Shown: positions 1-9,979, numbered from the stretch's first letter. The stretch: 64,000 nucleotides of DNA from Candidatus Amarobacillus elongatus (GCA_016703545.1 JADJBX010000005.1:1-64000), one strand, 5' to 3'. Made by a program: numbers and translations. Notes: generated from the sequence alone by a model not told the origin.

Positions 1-1813
1 TGGTGACGATTACAGGCAGCGGGTTCACGACAAATCTCCGGCCGTGAACTGCTCCGGGAACCCGGGCGCGGTGAAGTTCGGGGCGTGAACTCAACGTCCC
101 GCAACGTCATCAACGACGACCATCGCTACGACGCCCGCGGGTGCGGCAGCGGGCCCAGTCAGGCGGCGTTCACGAACGTGCTTAAGTGAGACGAGCGTGG
201 CGGCCGTCAACTTCACGTACGTGGCGGCGCCGACGATCGCGACGATTTCGCCCAACACGGGGACGACGACCGGCGGTTACTCGGTGACTGTCACCAGGAC
301 GAACCTGACTACCGCTTCGCGGTGATGTTCGACAGCGTGCCCGCAACGAGTGTGTTCGTCGTGGACGCGAGCAGCGTTAATGCGACGGTGCCCGCCCACG
401 CGTTAGGCGCTGGCCACTTGACAGTGGTGACGGCGGGCGGCACGAGCAGCGCTGCCGTTCACGTACACGCCGCCTCCGGCGCCGGCGATCGTCGCTTTCG
501 CCGGTGAGCGGGACGACGGCGGGCGGCACGGTGGTCACGATTACAGGCACGAACCTGCTGGAGGCACGACCGCGGTATCGTTCGAGGGCTCCGGGGACGA
601 ACATCACGAACGTGACGAACACGTCGCTGCAGGTGACAGCGCCTGCTTACGCGGCGGGAGCGGTGAACGTGCAGGTGACGACGCCTTCTGGGCAGAGCCC
701 GGTTGTGGCTGGTGGCACCTACACCTACACCACGACGACGGTTCCGGTGATCAGCGTCGGTGACGCCGGCGACAACCCCCTCGCGGGCAGGACCGTGAAG
801 TGACGATCACGGGCAGCGGCTTCACGGGCACCACGCAGGTGACCTTCGGAGGCGTCGCCGGGACGGAACCCCACCAACGTGACCGACACGTCATTGCAGG
901 TGACGACGCCGGCCCGCGCCACGGCCGGGCAGGTTGACGTGATCATTACGGCAACCGGGCGGCCACGGAGCGCGACGTCCTCGGTGGCGAAGTTCACCTA
1001 CGCGGGCGTGCCGACGATTACGGCGGTGAGCCCGGCGGGCGACCGACAACGGGCACGACGGTGACGCTGACGGGCACCGGGTTCACCAATGCTTCCGCGG
1101 TGACCTTCGGTGGTGTCGCGGGGACGAGCATTTCGAACGTCACCGATACGTCGCTGACGGTGGTCGCGCCGGCGGGAACCGGGCACGGTGGACGTGCTGG
1201 TGACGACGCCGCTCGGCACGAGCGTGGCCGCTGCGACGGCGAAGTACACGTACGGCGCGACGTTGCCGGCGATTACGACATCAGCCCGACGGCGGGGCAG
1301 GCGGGAACGGTGGTCACGATCACCGGGACCGGCTTCCTCGGCGCGACGAGCGTGACGTTCGGCGGCACCGCCGGGACGTCGATGACGGCGACGGCCACGT
1401 CGATCACGGTGACGGCCCCGGCGGGGACGGGCACGGTGGACGTGGTGGTCAACGGACCGCTGGGTGCGAGCCCGGTGGGGGCGCAGCCGGAGTTCACGTA
1501 ACAAGGCGCGACGACGAGCGCTACCGCTGACGTTCCGTTGGAGCCTTGTGGCGTGGGGCGGGATCGACGGCATCAGCGCGGCCAACGCACTGAAAGGCAC
1601 CGGACGCCGGACAACCCGGCGACGAACAACATCTTCTCGTCGGTGACGGCGATGTTCCGCTGGAACGGCGGGCAGAAGTGGGAAGCGTACTTCCCTGGCT
1701 CGGAGGGGGTGCCTGGAGTGAACGACTTCAGCACGCTTTCGAAGGGCCAGGCGTACTGGATTGCAACGAGCACGTCAGGGTCTATCGTATGGACCGTGGC
1801 ACAGGGTAAATAG
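1..1813 (+). CDS. IPT/TIG-repeat surface protein, 5'-partial and frameshifted
   Basis: Extracellular beta-sandwich repeat protein, probably cell-surface or adhesive. About six degenerate IPT/TIG repeats recur every 255-270 bases (starting near 1, 270, 525, 800, 1060 and 1305), each with the pattern TVVTITGTGF...VTFGG..GTS...VTAPAG. The last 50 residues before the stop at 1811-1813 form a separate domain (FRWNGGQKWEAYFPG...GQAYWI), a tail I associate with secreted Chloroflexota proteins. The reading frame changes at least five times, so no single frame spans it. The 5' end lies outside the window. Whether it is a pseudogene or a sequencing-damaged intact gene cannot be decided here; neighbouring genes show the same damage, which favours error. 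Confidence 0.75.
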
Positions 1814-1851
1814 CGCTAGGAGGAGAACCAAACAAAGCATCCTGGATTCGC

Positions 1852-2385
1852 ATGCCGATCCTGGCGTTGGCGGCAGCGGGGCGATCGCGGCGAGCGCGGT
1901 GGCCTTCGCGCAGGCTCCGCCGAACCCGCCGTCCCTTCGCGGGTTCGGTGACGATCAATGGCGCCCCGGCTCCGGCCGGCGCATCCCATCCAGGCGAAGG
2001 TGGGCGCGGCGAACTGCGGTTCGGCGGCGGTCTTCACGAGGCCGGGCAGTCGCGCTAACGTCGTGGACATGCGGCGGGCGGATGTGAACGAACGGGCTGC
2101 GGCACCGATGGCGCGACGGTCACCTTCCTGGTGAACGGCGTGGAGGCGGCGCAGACGGGCCAGTGGGCGAACTTCAAGCTGAGCGAGCTGAACCCTGACG
2201 GTCGGTGGCGCCGCGACGGCAACGGCCACGGCGACCACGACGAGGACGGCGGCCGCGACCCCGACGCCGCGCCCGCCGACGACCGGCTCGGGCACCGAGG
2301 GGCGCGGAGACGAGCTGGCTCCTGCTGACGGTGCTCGGCGGCGTTGCGCTCGGGGCGGGCGCGACGGGCCGCGGCGGTCACCGCC
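1852..2385 (+). CDS. small secreted protein with C-terminal membrane anchor, frameshifted
   Basis: Begins with a hydrophobic signal peptide (PILALAAAGAIAASAVAFAQ), then an immunoglobulin-like segment (FAGSVTINGAPAPAG...GCGTDGATVTFLVNGVEA...WANFKLSELN), a Thr/Ala/Pro-rich stalk around 2215-2285, and a terminal hydrophobic segment (WLLLTVLGGVALGAGA) followed by basic residues. This resembles surface proteins held by a C-terminal anchor. At least three frame changes (near 1885, 2000-2070 and 2300). A strong AGGAGG at 1818-1823 lies about 28 bases before the visible ATG, so the true start may be slightly upstream and obscured by an error. It directly follows the IPT/TIG gene and probably shares its transcript. 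No specific function recognised. Confidence 0.6.
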
Positions 2386-2443
2386 GCAGTAAGGCGACCA
2401 TGGCCGGGCCAGCCCTTCGCGGGCGCCACAGGCACACGGAACA

Positions 2444-2470
2444 GGGGCAGCCGGTTGGCTGCCCCGTTTT
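2444..2470 (+). terminator. rho-independent terminator
   Basis: A perfect 9-bp stem (GGGGCAGCC / GGCTGCCCC) with a GGTT loop is followed by GTTTT. It sits after the small secreted protein gene and before the convergent M20 peptidase gene. Confidence 0.8.
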
Positions 2471-3769
2471 CACGCCCCGCCCAAGGCTGACTCGCGACGC
2501 GGCGGACGATCTCGTGCATGAATTCGACCCCCATGTTCAGGTTGTCGACGGTGATGAACTCGTTGTTGCCGTGAAGCCGCGCGCTCGGCGCTGCTCAGTA
2601 GGGAAGGGGATGAAGCCGTAGGCGGAATGCCTGGACGCAAGCGGTTGTCCGTGGCGCCAATGGTCATGGAGGGATGACGACCGCGTCTTCCATTGCCTCG
2701 GCGGTAATGACGGCGCGAATGGCGTGGAAGAGCTCGGTATCCCAGGGCACGGCGACGGGCTCCAGTTCGCCCGGGCGGTAGAACTCGACCGTGATGCGGT
2801 CATCGGCGACGACGTCGCGGACCTGCTGGAGACACGCGTGGCGGTCCTGCCCGGGGAGGAGGCGGCAGTCGATGGCGCCCAGCTCTTCGCAGGGATGACG
2901 TTCGTCTTGATGCCGCTGCGGAGCTCGGTTCGGTGAGGAGTGTTCATGAACGCGGCCTGCGGTTCGCCGCTGCGGCTGATCCTGCGGCTTCGAGGGCGGG
3001 CATGTCGGAGCGCGGGGATGAGCCCGGCCTGGCCAGGCGGTCGATGTACGCCGTGGTATCGGGGTGAAGGTGATGCCGCGGTTCCACTCCTCAGGGCGCA
3101 GCAGGGCGCGCATGAGGTGCACGAGGGAGTTGTCGTGGTGTATGCGGCTGCCGTGGCCGGGGTGCCACGGCCGTCAGCTGCAGCCAGCAGATGGACTCCT
3201 CGTTGGTAGCGACGTTGAAGAGGCGGACATCCCTCGCCGCCAAAGCGGTCGGCGCCACCGCCGCCTTCGCTCAGCTCGAATTTGACGTCCAAATGTCGGG
3301 GCGGTGTTCGGAGAGCCACTTCATGCCCAAAGGCTGCCGGCCTCCTCGTCCGAGGGCGCAGAAGATGACATCGCGAGTGAGCGGGACGCGGTTGCGACGG
3401 AGAAGGAGGAAGGCCATGAGCTGCATGACGCCGCAGCCCTTCATATCGATGGCGCCACGGCCGTAGACGCGTCCATCGCGCACCACGCCTTCGAAGGCGG
3501 GCATGTCCCAATACTGCGCTTCGACGGGAACGACGACGGTGTGGTTGCAGAGCATGATCAGGCGCTTCGAACCGTCGGCGCGGAGGCGCGCGACGAGATT
3601 TCGCGCTCGGGCTGCGTCTCGATGTACTCGCACTCGATGCCTTCGCTTTCGAGCAGCGAGCCGAGGAAGGGCAGCGGGCTTTTTCGTTGCCGGGCGGGTT
3701 CGAGGTATCGATGCGGAGGTAGCGGACAAGGATATCGAGGGCTTCGGCGAAGACGGGCGCGAGGTCCAT
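2470..3769 (-). CDS. M20-family metallopeptidase (ArgE/DapE-like), frameshifted
   Basis: Zinc-dependent amidohydrolase of the acetylornithine deacetylase / succinyl-diaminopimelate desuccinylase superfamily. Starting at 3769 it reads DILVRYLRIDTSNPPGNE, the family N-terminus. Other frames give WDMPAFEGVVRDGRVYGRGAIDMKG (first metal region, including the conserved GRG..DMKG), a middle block around MHLMRALL..EEWNRG, NVIP (typical of the dimerisation/lid domain) and GVEFMHEIVRRVA near the C-terminus. At least six frame changes break the gene; the usual H-x-D motif is distorted by one of them. Expected length is about 430 residues, matching the span. The stop is uncertain; I placed it at the first in-frame stop beyond the last recognisable block. 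Substrate cannot be assigned. Confidence 0.75.
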
Positions 3770-3811
3770 GGGGCTCCCGATGCGGTGGAGTGGCGGGAGC
3801 GGACTATACGC

Positions 3812-4350
3812 CTACGGGACGGCGGCGGCGGCAGCGGCGCGAGCCTCCGCGAGATGGCCGCGAAGGTGGTCGCGGATGAACTCCTCGGCGATGCGGCGAT
3901 TCGGAAATTCGCCGAACCGTGGGGTGCACGCCGACGGCGTGCCATCCGCCGACGGGGACGGTGGCGGGAATGGCGGCGGCCTCCGGAGGTGACGGCGCGG
4001 ATGGCGGCGGCGCCTCGGCTGGGGACATGCCGCGCGTGCGCTCAGGGCGGCGAGGCGGCCGGGATCAAGGAGTGCGCGGCCGACGTGGAGGCCGCGGGGT
4101 CGCGGCGAGGGCAGACGCACTGGCGAGCGAAGGTGACGGGGAATTCCGCGGCGTGCCCGGCGATCTCGGCGGCGGACCGGCATGCCTCGGGGACGGGGAA
4201 TGGCGGAAGGCCCTCGGGCGAGAGCGTTTCGAGGAACGCGGCGAAAGCCTCGCCGGCAGCGAGGACGTCAACGGAATAGGAATTACCGTGGCTCCGGGGG
4301 ACGAGGGTGCCGTGGCCGCCGGCGCAACGGTTTCACCGGCGATGATACAG
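3812..4350 (-). CDS. unidentified protein, frameshifted
   Basis: A coding-like stretch in shifted minus-strand frames reads GNSYSVDVLAAGEAFAAFLE, then PFPVPEACRSAAEIAGHAA, then FGEFPNRRIAEEFIRDHL and a final AEARAAAAAAVP before the stop at 3812. The composition is that of a soluble alpha-helical protein of about 170-180 residues. I do not recognise the family. It lies upstream of the M20 peptidase gene with about 40 bases between, so the two are probably co-transcribed. It is divergent from the yciH-like gene. Confidence 0.4.
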
Positions 4351-4358
4351 TGAGCGGC

Positions 4359-4740
4359 ATGGCAGGGAACGGCGATTCACGCCTTGTGTATTCGACCGAT
4401 GGCACGAACGCGGGCCGGGTCCGGCCGGAGCCACCCGGAAACAGGGGCCGCGCGCAAGGGCGGCCAGGCCGCAGCAGCGTCGGCTGTGCCGGGATGACGG
4501 CGTCGTGCGGCTGTTCCGGGACCGCAAGGGGCCGCGGCGGGGAAGACTGCGACGGCGATTACCCGGGACTGCCCGGGAGCGAGGCCGGAACTCGACGCGA
4601 TGCTCAAGCGGTTGAAGCATAAGTGCGGGGCCGGCGGCGTGCGCGAGGGACGGACGCTGCTCATCCAGGGGGGACCACCGGGACCGGCTGGCCGCGGAGC
4701 TGGGCGCGCTCGGGCACAGGGTCAAGCTCGCCGAGGGTAG
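4359..4740 (+). CDS. yciH: SUI1/YciH-type translation initiation factor, frameshifted
   Basis: Bacterial eIF1-like (SUI1 domain) protein, which in the family modulates start-codon fidelity at the 30S subunit. The start MAGNGDSRLVYSTDG at 4359 matches the family N-terminus. The SUI1 core is clear when frames are joined: VVRLFRDRKGRGGKTATVI near 4500-4560, LDAMLKRLKHKCGAGG near 4595-4640, then REGRTLLIQGDHRDR and LGALGHRVKLA before a stop at about 4740. Three or four single-base shifts are needed. Expected length is about 125 residues, as observed. A strong hairpin follows. It faces the truncated coaE gene. Confidence 0.75.
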
Positions 4741-4751
4741 TGCGCGTTCTG

Positions 4752-4780
4752 CCGGGGCCGGGCTGTGCGCCCGGCCCCGG
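4752..4780. terminator. bidirectional hairpin between yciH and coaE
   Basis: An 11-bp GC-only stem (CCGGGGCCGGG / CCCGGCCCCGG) with a 7-base loop lies between two convergent genes. No T-tract follows on either strand, so it may be a factor-assisted terminator. Confidence 0.55.
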
Positions 4781-4790
4781 AGGGATTGCG

Positions 4791-5499
4791 TCAGGCGCCG
4801 GCTACAACTCGCCTCTTCGCGGCTTCCTCGGCCGCGGCTTTCTCGGCGGCCGCCTTCTCCATCGCGGCCTTTGCGCTCTTCGGCGAACTTCGGCCCCAGG
4901 TGTGCGACACGGCCTCGGGCAGCGTGCCTTCTGTGGAGCCCGCGAATGCGGTCGATCTCGGCCTGGATGGTCGCGCGCAGGTCGTCCGGGTGCCGTTGTT
5001 CTTGTTGACGAAGTCGGCCCCAGGGGCGCGCGAACGGCGAGGGGGACCATCGCCCCGATGCGCTGCTCGGCCTCGGATTCGGTCATTCCGCGGGTCTCGA
5101 CGAGCCGCTGCTTCGCAGATGTCGTCATCGACACCGATGGGCCAGACCTGGTCACTTTTTCGCACGCATGCAGTAGCCGGGCCCAAAGCAGGTTAACGGC
5201 TTCCAGCCGCCCAGAGGTCGTTCGGGCCGAGGGTGGCGCGCCAGCCGTCGATCTCCTTCTGGATGGCTTCGCTGATGTTGCCCATGGCGCGGGTGAGGCG
5301 GCCATCTCGGCGGGCTTGCCGAACACCTTCGCGCCGAGGATCTTGCGGTCGATGTAGCCATCGGGGCCGACGACGTCCCTCGCCGAAGTGGGCGACGACC
5401 TTTTCGCAGCCGGGGTCCCGGGATCGTAGAGGCGGTGGACGAGCTTGTCGGCGTCGCAGTGGACGGCGCCGTTATCGACGAGGAGTCTGGGCGACGGTA
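4791..5499 (-). pseudogene. coaE: dephospho-CoA kinase, 5' end replaced by an IS
   Basis: CoaE phosphorylates dephospho-CoA in the last step of coenzyme A synthesis. The visible part starts exactly at the IS junction (5499/5500) and reads TVAQLLVDNGAVHCDADKLVH, which in the family directly follows the P-loop GxxGxGKS. Later segments are YIDRKILGAKVFGKPAEM, FLIGVDDDI-like, RGMTESEAEQRI and VNKNNGTR...LRA, all typical of CoaE, then a Lys/Ala/Glu-rich tail ending RRVVAGA. Start codon, glycine-rich loop and promoter are absent. No P-loop sequence is found on the far side of either IS copy. Several frameshifts occur as well (near 5395, 5300 and 5160). As drawn, this product cannot bind ATP. Confidence 0.75.
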
Positions 5500-6570
5500 C
5501 CCTGGGCTGGTGAGATGTTGAAGTTGCGGTGGAGGAACTCGGCGGGGGTGAGGAAGCCGAGGGCCTGGTGCGGGCGGAGGTGGTTGTAGGTGTGTTCCCA
5601 GCGGCGGAGATGGCCCTGGAAGCCCGCGACGGTGGGGGTTGCATCGGAGCAGTTGTAGAACTCCTCCCGGTAGGTGCGGTTCGCGCGCTCGACCCGGCCG
5701 TTGAGCTTGGGGCTGCGTGGCGGCAGTTCGAAGAGAAGGATGCCCTTCTGTTGGCAGGCATCCTCGAAGCCGGCCACCGAACTCCGAGCCGCCGTCCACC
5801 TGGATGGCACGGATGGGGAAGGGGCGAGGGCGATGATCGCGTCAAGCGCTTTCGTGGCGAGTGTCGCCGTGGCATTGCCCGCGATGGTGGGCACGGACCA
5901 GCGGCTGACGACGTCGACGGCGGTGAACTGCTTCAGCACGACGCCCGGCTCCGGGCGCACGTCCATCGTCGAGCTGGACGATGTCCCCGGGCAACTTCGC
6001 TTCGTATCCTCTCGGCTTGCGGGTGGCGTACTGGCGCTTCCACTGGCGCCGCCGGGCGGAGAAGCGACGCAGCGGTTCGAGGAGCTGCCGGGTGCGCCTT
6101 AGATACGCGAGGATGCGTCCCACCCTGGACGCACTGAGGTGCAGGCCCTGGCGAGCGAGGAGCACCACGAGCTTGAGCTTTCCCCAGGCCGGGTAGCGCT
6201 CCCTGAGCGCCTTGACGGCGAGGATCTCCTCCTTCGTCCAGGTCGCCTGTTTGCAGTGCTTCGGCCGAGAGCTGCGGTCCTCGAGCGAGCGGAGGTCGTT
6301 GGGGTTGTAGCGCGTGAGCCAGCGATAGAACGTCTGGCGAGCGATGGTGAAGTGGCGGCAGGTCTTGCTTACGTTCTCGCCGTTGGCCAGGTGCCAGTCG
6401 ATGATCCGCAGGCGCCGCAGGGCGGCGGGGCTGAGGTCGGGCCAGTCCTGGCGGGCAATACGAAGCAGTTGGCCGGGAAGTCCGAATACTCTCACGGCGT
6501 CACCGCCCGTGGCGGGCAGGGTAGACTCAGACAGGGTGCATCTCCGTAGGTTTGGTGCTGACACACGCAT
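5472..6570 (-). CDS. IS transposase (IS481-like DDE), copy 1, frameshifted
   Basis: Reads from ATG 6570: an N-terminal Myb/HTH-like region (RRLRIIDWHLANGENVSKTC..FTIARQTFYRWLTRYN), an HTH_29-like middle (LHLSASRVGRILAYL), then an rve integrase core with D (DIVQLDTMDVRP), D (IQVDGGSEF) and E (PKLNGRVERANRTYREEF), ending TYNHLRPHQALGFLTPAEFLH. Length is about 360 residues, normal for IS481-type enzymes. Frame changes near 5990 and 5775. The element brings no stop codon of its own: translation runs past the IS end into host coaE sequence and stops at 5472. Confidence 0.8.
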
Positions 6571-6706
6571 CCTACTGGGGGCACCCTCTTCCTCTTCCTG
6601 GAACTCCCTGGCTGGAGCAGCGCTCGCGAGGCCCGAGGGACCGCGCAATTGCCTACACCGTTACCCCGCTCTCCGAACTGTCTCGTATGTCTTCGGACCT
6701 GATCAG
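5500..6706 (-). mobile_element. insertion sequence copy 1 (IS481-like, about 1.2 kb)
   Basis: The 1207 bases from CCCTGGGCTGG (5500) to GATCAG (6706) recur at 15153-16352 in the same orientation, differing only by scattered single-base indels and a few substitutions. This defines the repeat unit. No convincing terminal inverted repeat or target-site duplication is seen at either end. The left flank is the interior of coaE; the right flank is 44 bases upstream of apt. Confidence 0.85.
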
Positions 6707-6750
6707 TGCCGGGGAGGGTGGCGTGCCGCGGCGGTTTAGAATGCGCCGTG

Positions 6751-7266
6751 ATGGACCTGAAGAGCTACGTGCGCGACATCCCCGACTTCCCGGTGCCCGG
6801 GATCCTGTTCCGCGACATCACGCCGCTGCTGGGCGACGGGCGCGCGTTCGCGGCCGCACTCGATGCGCTGGGGCGCGACGCGAAAGAGCGCGGCGCGGAG
6901 GCGATCGTCGGGATCGAGTCGCGGGGGTTCATTTTCGGGGCGCCGTTAGCGGACCGCCTGGGGCTGCCCTTCGTGCCCGTGCGAAAGCCGGGCAAGCTGC
7001 CCGCCGCGCGGATGTCGATGGAGTACGCGCTGGAGTACGGCGAGAGCCAGCTCGACATCCACGCGGATGCGCTGGCGCCGGGGCGGCGGGCGTACGTGGT
7101 GGATGACCTGCTGGCCACCGGGGGGACGGCGCGGGCCGCGGGGAAGCTGGTCGAGCTCATCGGGGGGACGGTGGCCGGCATCGGGTTCGTGATCGAGCTG
7201 GAGGCGCTTGGGGGGCGGGGAAAACTGGTGGAGTACCCGGTGTACAGCGTGCTGCAGTACGGGTAG
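6751..7266 (+). CDS. apt: adenine phosphoribosyltransferase
   Basis: Converts adenine and PRPP to AMP (purine salvage, cytosol). The 171-residue protein has the type I PRTase fold: start MDLKSYVRDIPDFPVPGILF is the classic Apt N-terminus with RDITPLL, a substrate loop (GIESRGFIFGAPLA), and the PRPP-binding motif VVDDLLATGGTA at residues 112-123. Start chosen at ATG 6751 because it gives the family N-terminus. The gene is uninterrupted, begins 44 bases from the IS end, and leads a run of plus-strand genes. Its substrate adenine is the by-product of the MtnP reaction encoded downstream, so it fits a methylthioadenosine salvage role. Confidence 0.95.
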   Translation: MDLKSYVRDIPDFPVPGILFRDITPLLGDGRAFAAALDALGRDAKERGAEAIVGIESRGFIFGAPLADRLGLPFVPVRKPGKLPAARMSMEYALEYGESQLDIHADALAPGRRAYVVDDLLATGGTARAAGKLVELIGGTVAGIGFVIELEALGGRGKLVEYPVYSVLQYG

Positions 7267-7415
7267 CAGATTCGCGAGCGAGAAGCGGGCGAAAAATCGG
7301 ACGCAGTCGGAAGATTCATGTGCGAAGGAATGGCGTCGACATGCGCGGAAGTGTGCGTGGAAGGCGGTTGAAGGAGCACGTCGATCTCTCGTAGGAACAG
7401 GTTCGTCATCCGCTT

Positions 7416-7435
7416 TCATTTCCGTATACGAATGA
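7416..7435. promoter_or_regulatory. candidate MarR operator (imperfect palindrome)
   Basis: TCATTTCCGTATACGAATGA is an imperfect 20-bp palindrome with TCATT/AATGA ends, 48 bases upstream of the marR start and AT-rich against its surroundings. MarR proteins commonly bind such sites near their own promoter. Its role is inferred from position only. Confidence 0.35.
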
Positions 7436-7482
7436 CCGTCTTGACGCCCTCCCGGAAGGGTGAGTGCTAGGATCGGTTGATA

Positions 7483-7932
7483 ATGAACGCTGTCACCAAA
7501 CCGGAACTCGCCCTCGTCACCGGGCTCTACCGGACGACGAATGCGATCGTCCGCGAGCTCGACCAGCGTCTCGGACGCGATCACAACGTCACGTTTATCC
7601 AGGCAGTGACTTTGCTCGCGGTCGATTCGTTCGACCGGCCTCAACCGCACCTGGTGGCCGACTACCTGTCGCAACAATCGCAAACGGTGACGGGTGTGTT
7701 GGATCGCCTTGAGCGCGCGGGCCATATCACGCGCAGACGGGATCTCGACGACCGCCGGGCCGTGCGGCTGGAACTCACACGGACCGGGCAGGAGCTCGTG
7801 CGCGGCATCAAGACGACGCTGCAACAGCACGTCACGGACGTCATCGGAACCCTGGAACCGGAGACGCGGAACCGCCTCGGGGATGACCTGGAGTCGCTCG
7901 AGCGGTCCGTACGGTCGGCCTCGGGACGTTGA
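7483..7932 (+). CDS. MarR-family transcriptional regulator
   Basis: A 149-residue winged-helix protein. The recognition helix region is QPHLVADYLSQQSQTVTGVLDRLERAG, followed by the wing with RRRDLDDRRAVRLELTRTG, the conserved DxRxxxxxLT motif of MarR (about residues 80-100). N- and C-terminal helices form the dimer interface. ATG 7483 is preferred; a TTG two codons upstream (7477) is in frame. It stands between apt and mtnA, 216 bases after apt, with a palindrome in the leader that may be its operator. Ligand and targets are unknown. Confidence 0.85.
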   Translation: MNAVTKPELALVTGLYRTTNAIVRELDQRLGRDHNVTFIQAVTLLAVDSFDRPQPHLVADYLSQQSQTVTGVLDRLERAGHITRRRDLDDRRAVRLELTRTGQELVRGIKTTLQQHVTDVIGTLEPETRNRLGDDLESLERSVRSASGR

Positions 7933-8027
7933 CCTTGCAACCAATGGAACCGAAGCACGGGGCGCGCGAGCGCCCCTTCTTCGTGCCCGTCGTGCGGCGA
8001 GGCGCGCGCCGGTAGACTGGGCGCGTG

Positions 8028-9054
8028 ATGGAGTTCGTTCCCCTGCGCCTGGAGCCGGGCGAAGGCATGGTGCTCATCGACCAGACGGCGCTGCCGCATG
8101 AGGAGCGCTGGCTGACGCTGCGCGACGTCCATGGCGTGTGCGAGGCGATACGCATGCTGCGCGTGCGCGGCGCGCCGCTCCTCGGGCTCGCGGGGGCGGG
8201 TGCGCTGGCGATCGCGGCGGAGACGCGGGGCGGGAGCGAAGCGGCGCTGCGCGCCGCCGCCGACGAGATCATCGGGACGCGGCCGACGGCGGTGGACCTT
8301 GGCACGGCCACCCGGCGGGCGCTGGCGGCGGCACTGGCCGAACCGGAGGAGGGGCAGCGAGCGGCGGTGCTGTGGGCATTCGCGACCGGGTTTGCCGGGC
8401 AGCGGGCCGCCGAGGACGCCGCCATCGGAGCGTTCGGGGCCGAGCTCATCGCCCCGGGGAGCGCGGTGCTGACGCACTGCAACGCGGGCGGGTTGGCGAC
8501 AGCAGGCATCGGCACGGCCCTGGGCGTGGTGCGCGCGGCCTTCGAACAGGGCCGGCTCACGGGGTGCTACGCGACGGAGACGCGGCCGCTCCTACAGGGG
8601 GCGCGGCTGACAATGTGGGAAACTGCGGCGGGCGGGCATCCCCGGACGCTCCTGCCGGACACGGCGGCGGCATCGCCGATCTGCGTCCGGGGGGGTGCAG
8701 TACGTGGTGACGGGGGCGGACCGGATCGCGGCGAACGGAGATGCGGCAAACAAGGTGGGCACGTACGGGCTCGCGGCGGTCGCGGCGCGGCACGGCGTGC
8801 CGTTTCTCATCGCCGCGCCGAGGACGACGTTCGATGGCGCGTGCCCGGACGGCGGCGCGATCCCGATCGAGTTCCGCTCGGCGGACGAGGTCGGGGGGTT
8901 CGACGGAGTGCGGTGGGCGCCGGCGGGGGCCGAGGCGTACAACCCCGCATTCGATGTGACACCGGCGGAGCTGATAGCGGGGTTCGTGACGGAGCGGGGC
9001 GTGCTACGGCCGCCATTCGGCCCGGCCATCGAGAAGGTGCTGGAGGAGCGATAA
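8028..9054 (+). CDS. mtnA: S-methyl-5-thioribose-1-phosphate isomerase (frameshift)
   Basis: Isomerises methylthioribose-1-phosphate to methylthioribulose-1-phosphate in methionine salvage; eIF2B-alpha-like fold. Diagnostic motifs: IRMLRVRGAPLLGLAGAG, VLTHCNAGGLAT (catalytic Cys), YATETRPLLQGARLTMWE and, after the frameshift, VVTGADRIAANGDAANKVGTY (catalytic Asp) with FDVTPAELI near the end. The frame shifts by one base near 8695, at a run of six G, and the span is one base over a multiple of three, fitting a sequencing error. Without the shift the protein is about 342 residues, the family length. mtnP follows after 48 bases. Confidence 0.93.
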
Positions 9055-9102
9055 CGGCGCGGAACCAGTAGACTCGCCGTATCCTCCGCCGGAACGCGCG
9101 CG

Positions 9103-9956
9103 TTGACCCGTGCTCTCGATCTTGCCGTGCTGGGCGGCTCGGGCTTTTACGAAATGCCCGGGCTATCGGACGTTGAGGAAGTGGCGGTGGATACGCCGTT
9201 CGGCAAGCCCAGCGACCACATTCTCGTGGGGACGCTGGAGGGGGTGCGGGTTGCCTTCCTTGCGCGGCACGGGCGCGGGCACAGCATCCTTCCCTCGGAA
9301 CTGCCGCAGCGCGCGAACATCTGGGCGCTGAAGTGGCTTGGCGCGAGGCGTGTGCTGGCGGTTTCGGCCGTGGGCAGCCTGCGCGAGGAGTTTCGCCCCG
9401 GGGACATGGTCGTCCCGGACCAGCTCATCGACCGGACGCGAGCGAACCGGCCATCGACGTTCTTCGGCGAAGGGGTTGTCGCGCACGTGGGGTTCGCCGA
9501 TCCCTTTTCCGAGGCGATGCGCCAGGGGGCGGTCGCGGCGGCGCGAGCGGCGGGGGCATCGGTCCACGACGGCGGGACGCTATGTGGTGATAGAGGGGCC
9601 GGCGTTTGGCACGCGAGCAGAGAGCGAGCTGTACCGGCAATGGGGAGCAAGCATCGTGGGGATGACGGCGTTGCCGGAGGCGAAGCTCGCGCGGGAGGCG
9701 GAGCTGCCGTACGCCGTGCTGGCGGCGGTGACGGATTACGACAGCTGGCACGCGGGGCACGACGCGGTGGACGCGGCGACGGTGTTCGCGGTGCTGCGCA
9801 AGAACGTCGAGGCGAGCCGCGAGGCGGTGCGGGGGCTGGCGCGGACACTGCCAGATGTGACCGCCTGCCCCACGACGATGGCGCTTGATGCGGCGCTGGT
9901 AACGGCAACCGGATGCAATCGGGGCCGAGTGCCGGGCGCGGCTCGCGCCTATTCTG
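9103..9956 (+). CDS. mtnP: S-methyl-5'-thioadenosine phosphorylase (frameshifts)
   Basis: Cleaves methylthioadenosine with phosphate to adenine and methylthioribose-1-phosphate. The N-terminus LAVLGGSGFYEMPGL, phosphate-site FLARHGRGHSILPSELPQRANIWALK, AVGSLREEFRPGDMVVPDQLIDRT and, after a one-base shift near 9580, YVVIEGPAFGTRAES, GMTALPEAKLAREAE and VTDYDSW (base recognition) are all present. Start is TTG 9103 (GTG 9110 is out of the family register). A second shift near 9900 removes the natural stop; I place the stop at TGA 9954-9956, 23 bases before the kinase gene. Products feed Apt and MtnA encoded nearby. Confidence 0.92.
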
Positions 9957-9979
9957 AGGCGGCGGCTGGGGGACGAGGG

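Noticed and set aside
5500..6706. Terminal inverted repeats TGTTGAAGTTGCG / TGTAGGCAATTGCG inside the IS
   Set aside because: The match is gapped and both copies share sequence beyond these points, so they cannot be the true ends; left undefined.
7441..7473. TTGACG...TAGGAT promoter before marR
   Set aside because: The spacing of 21 bases is too long for a normal promoter.
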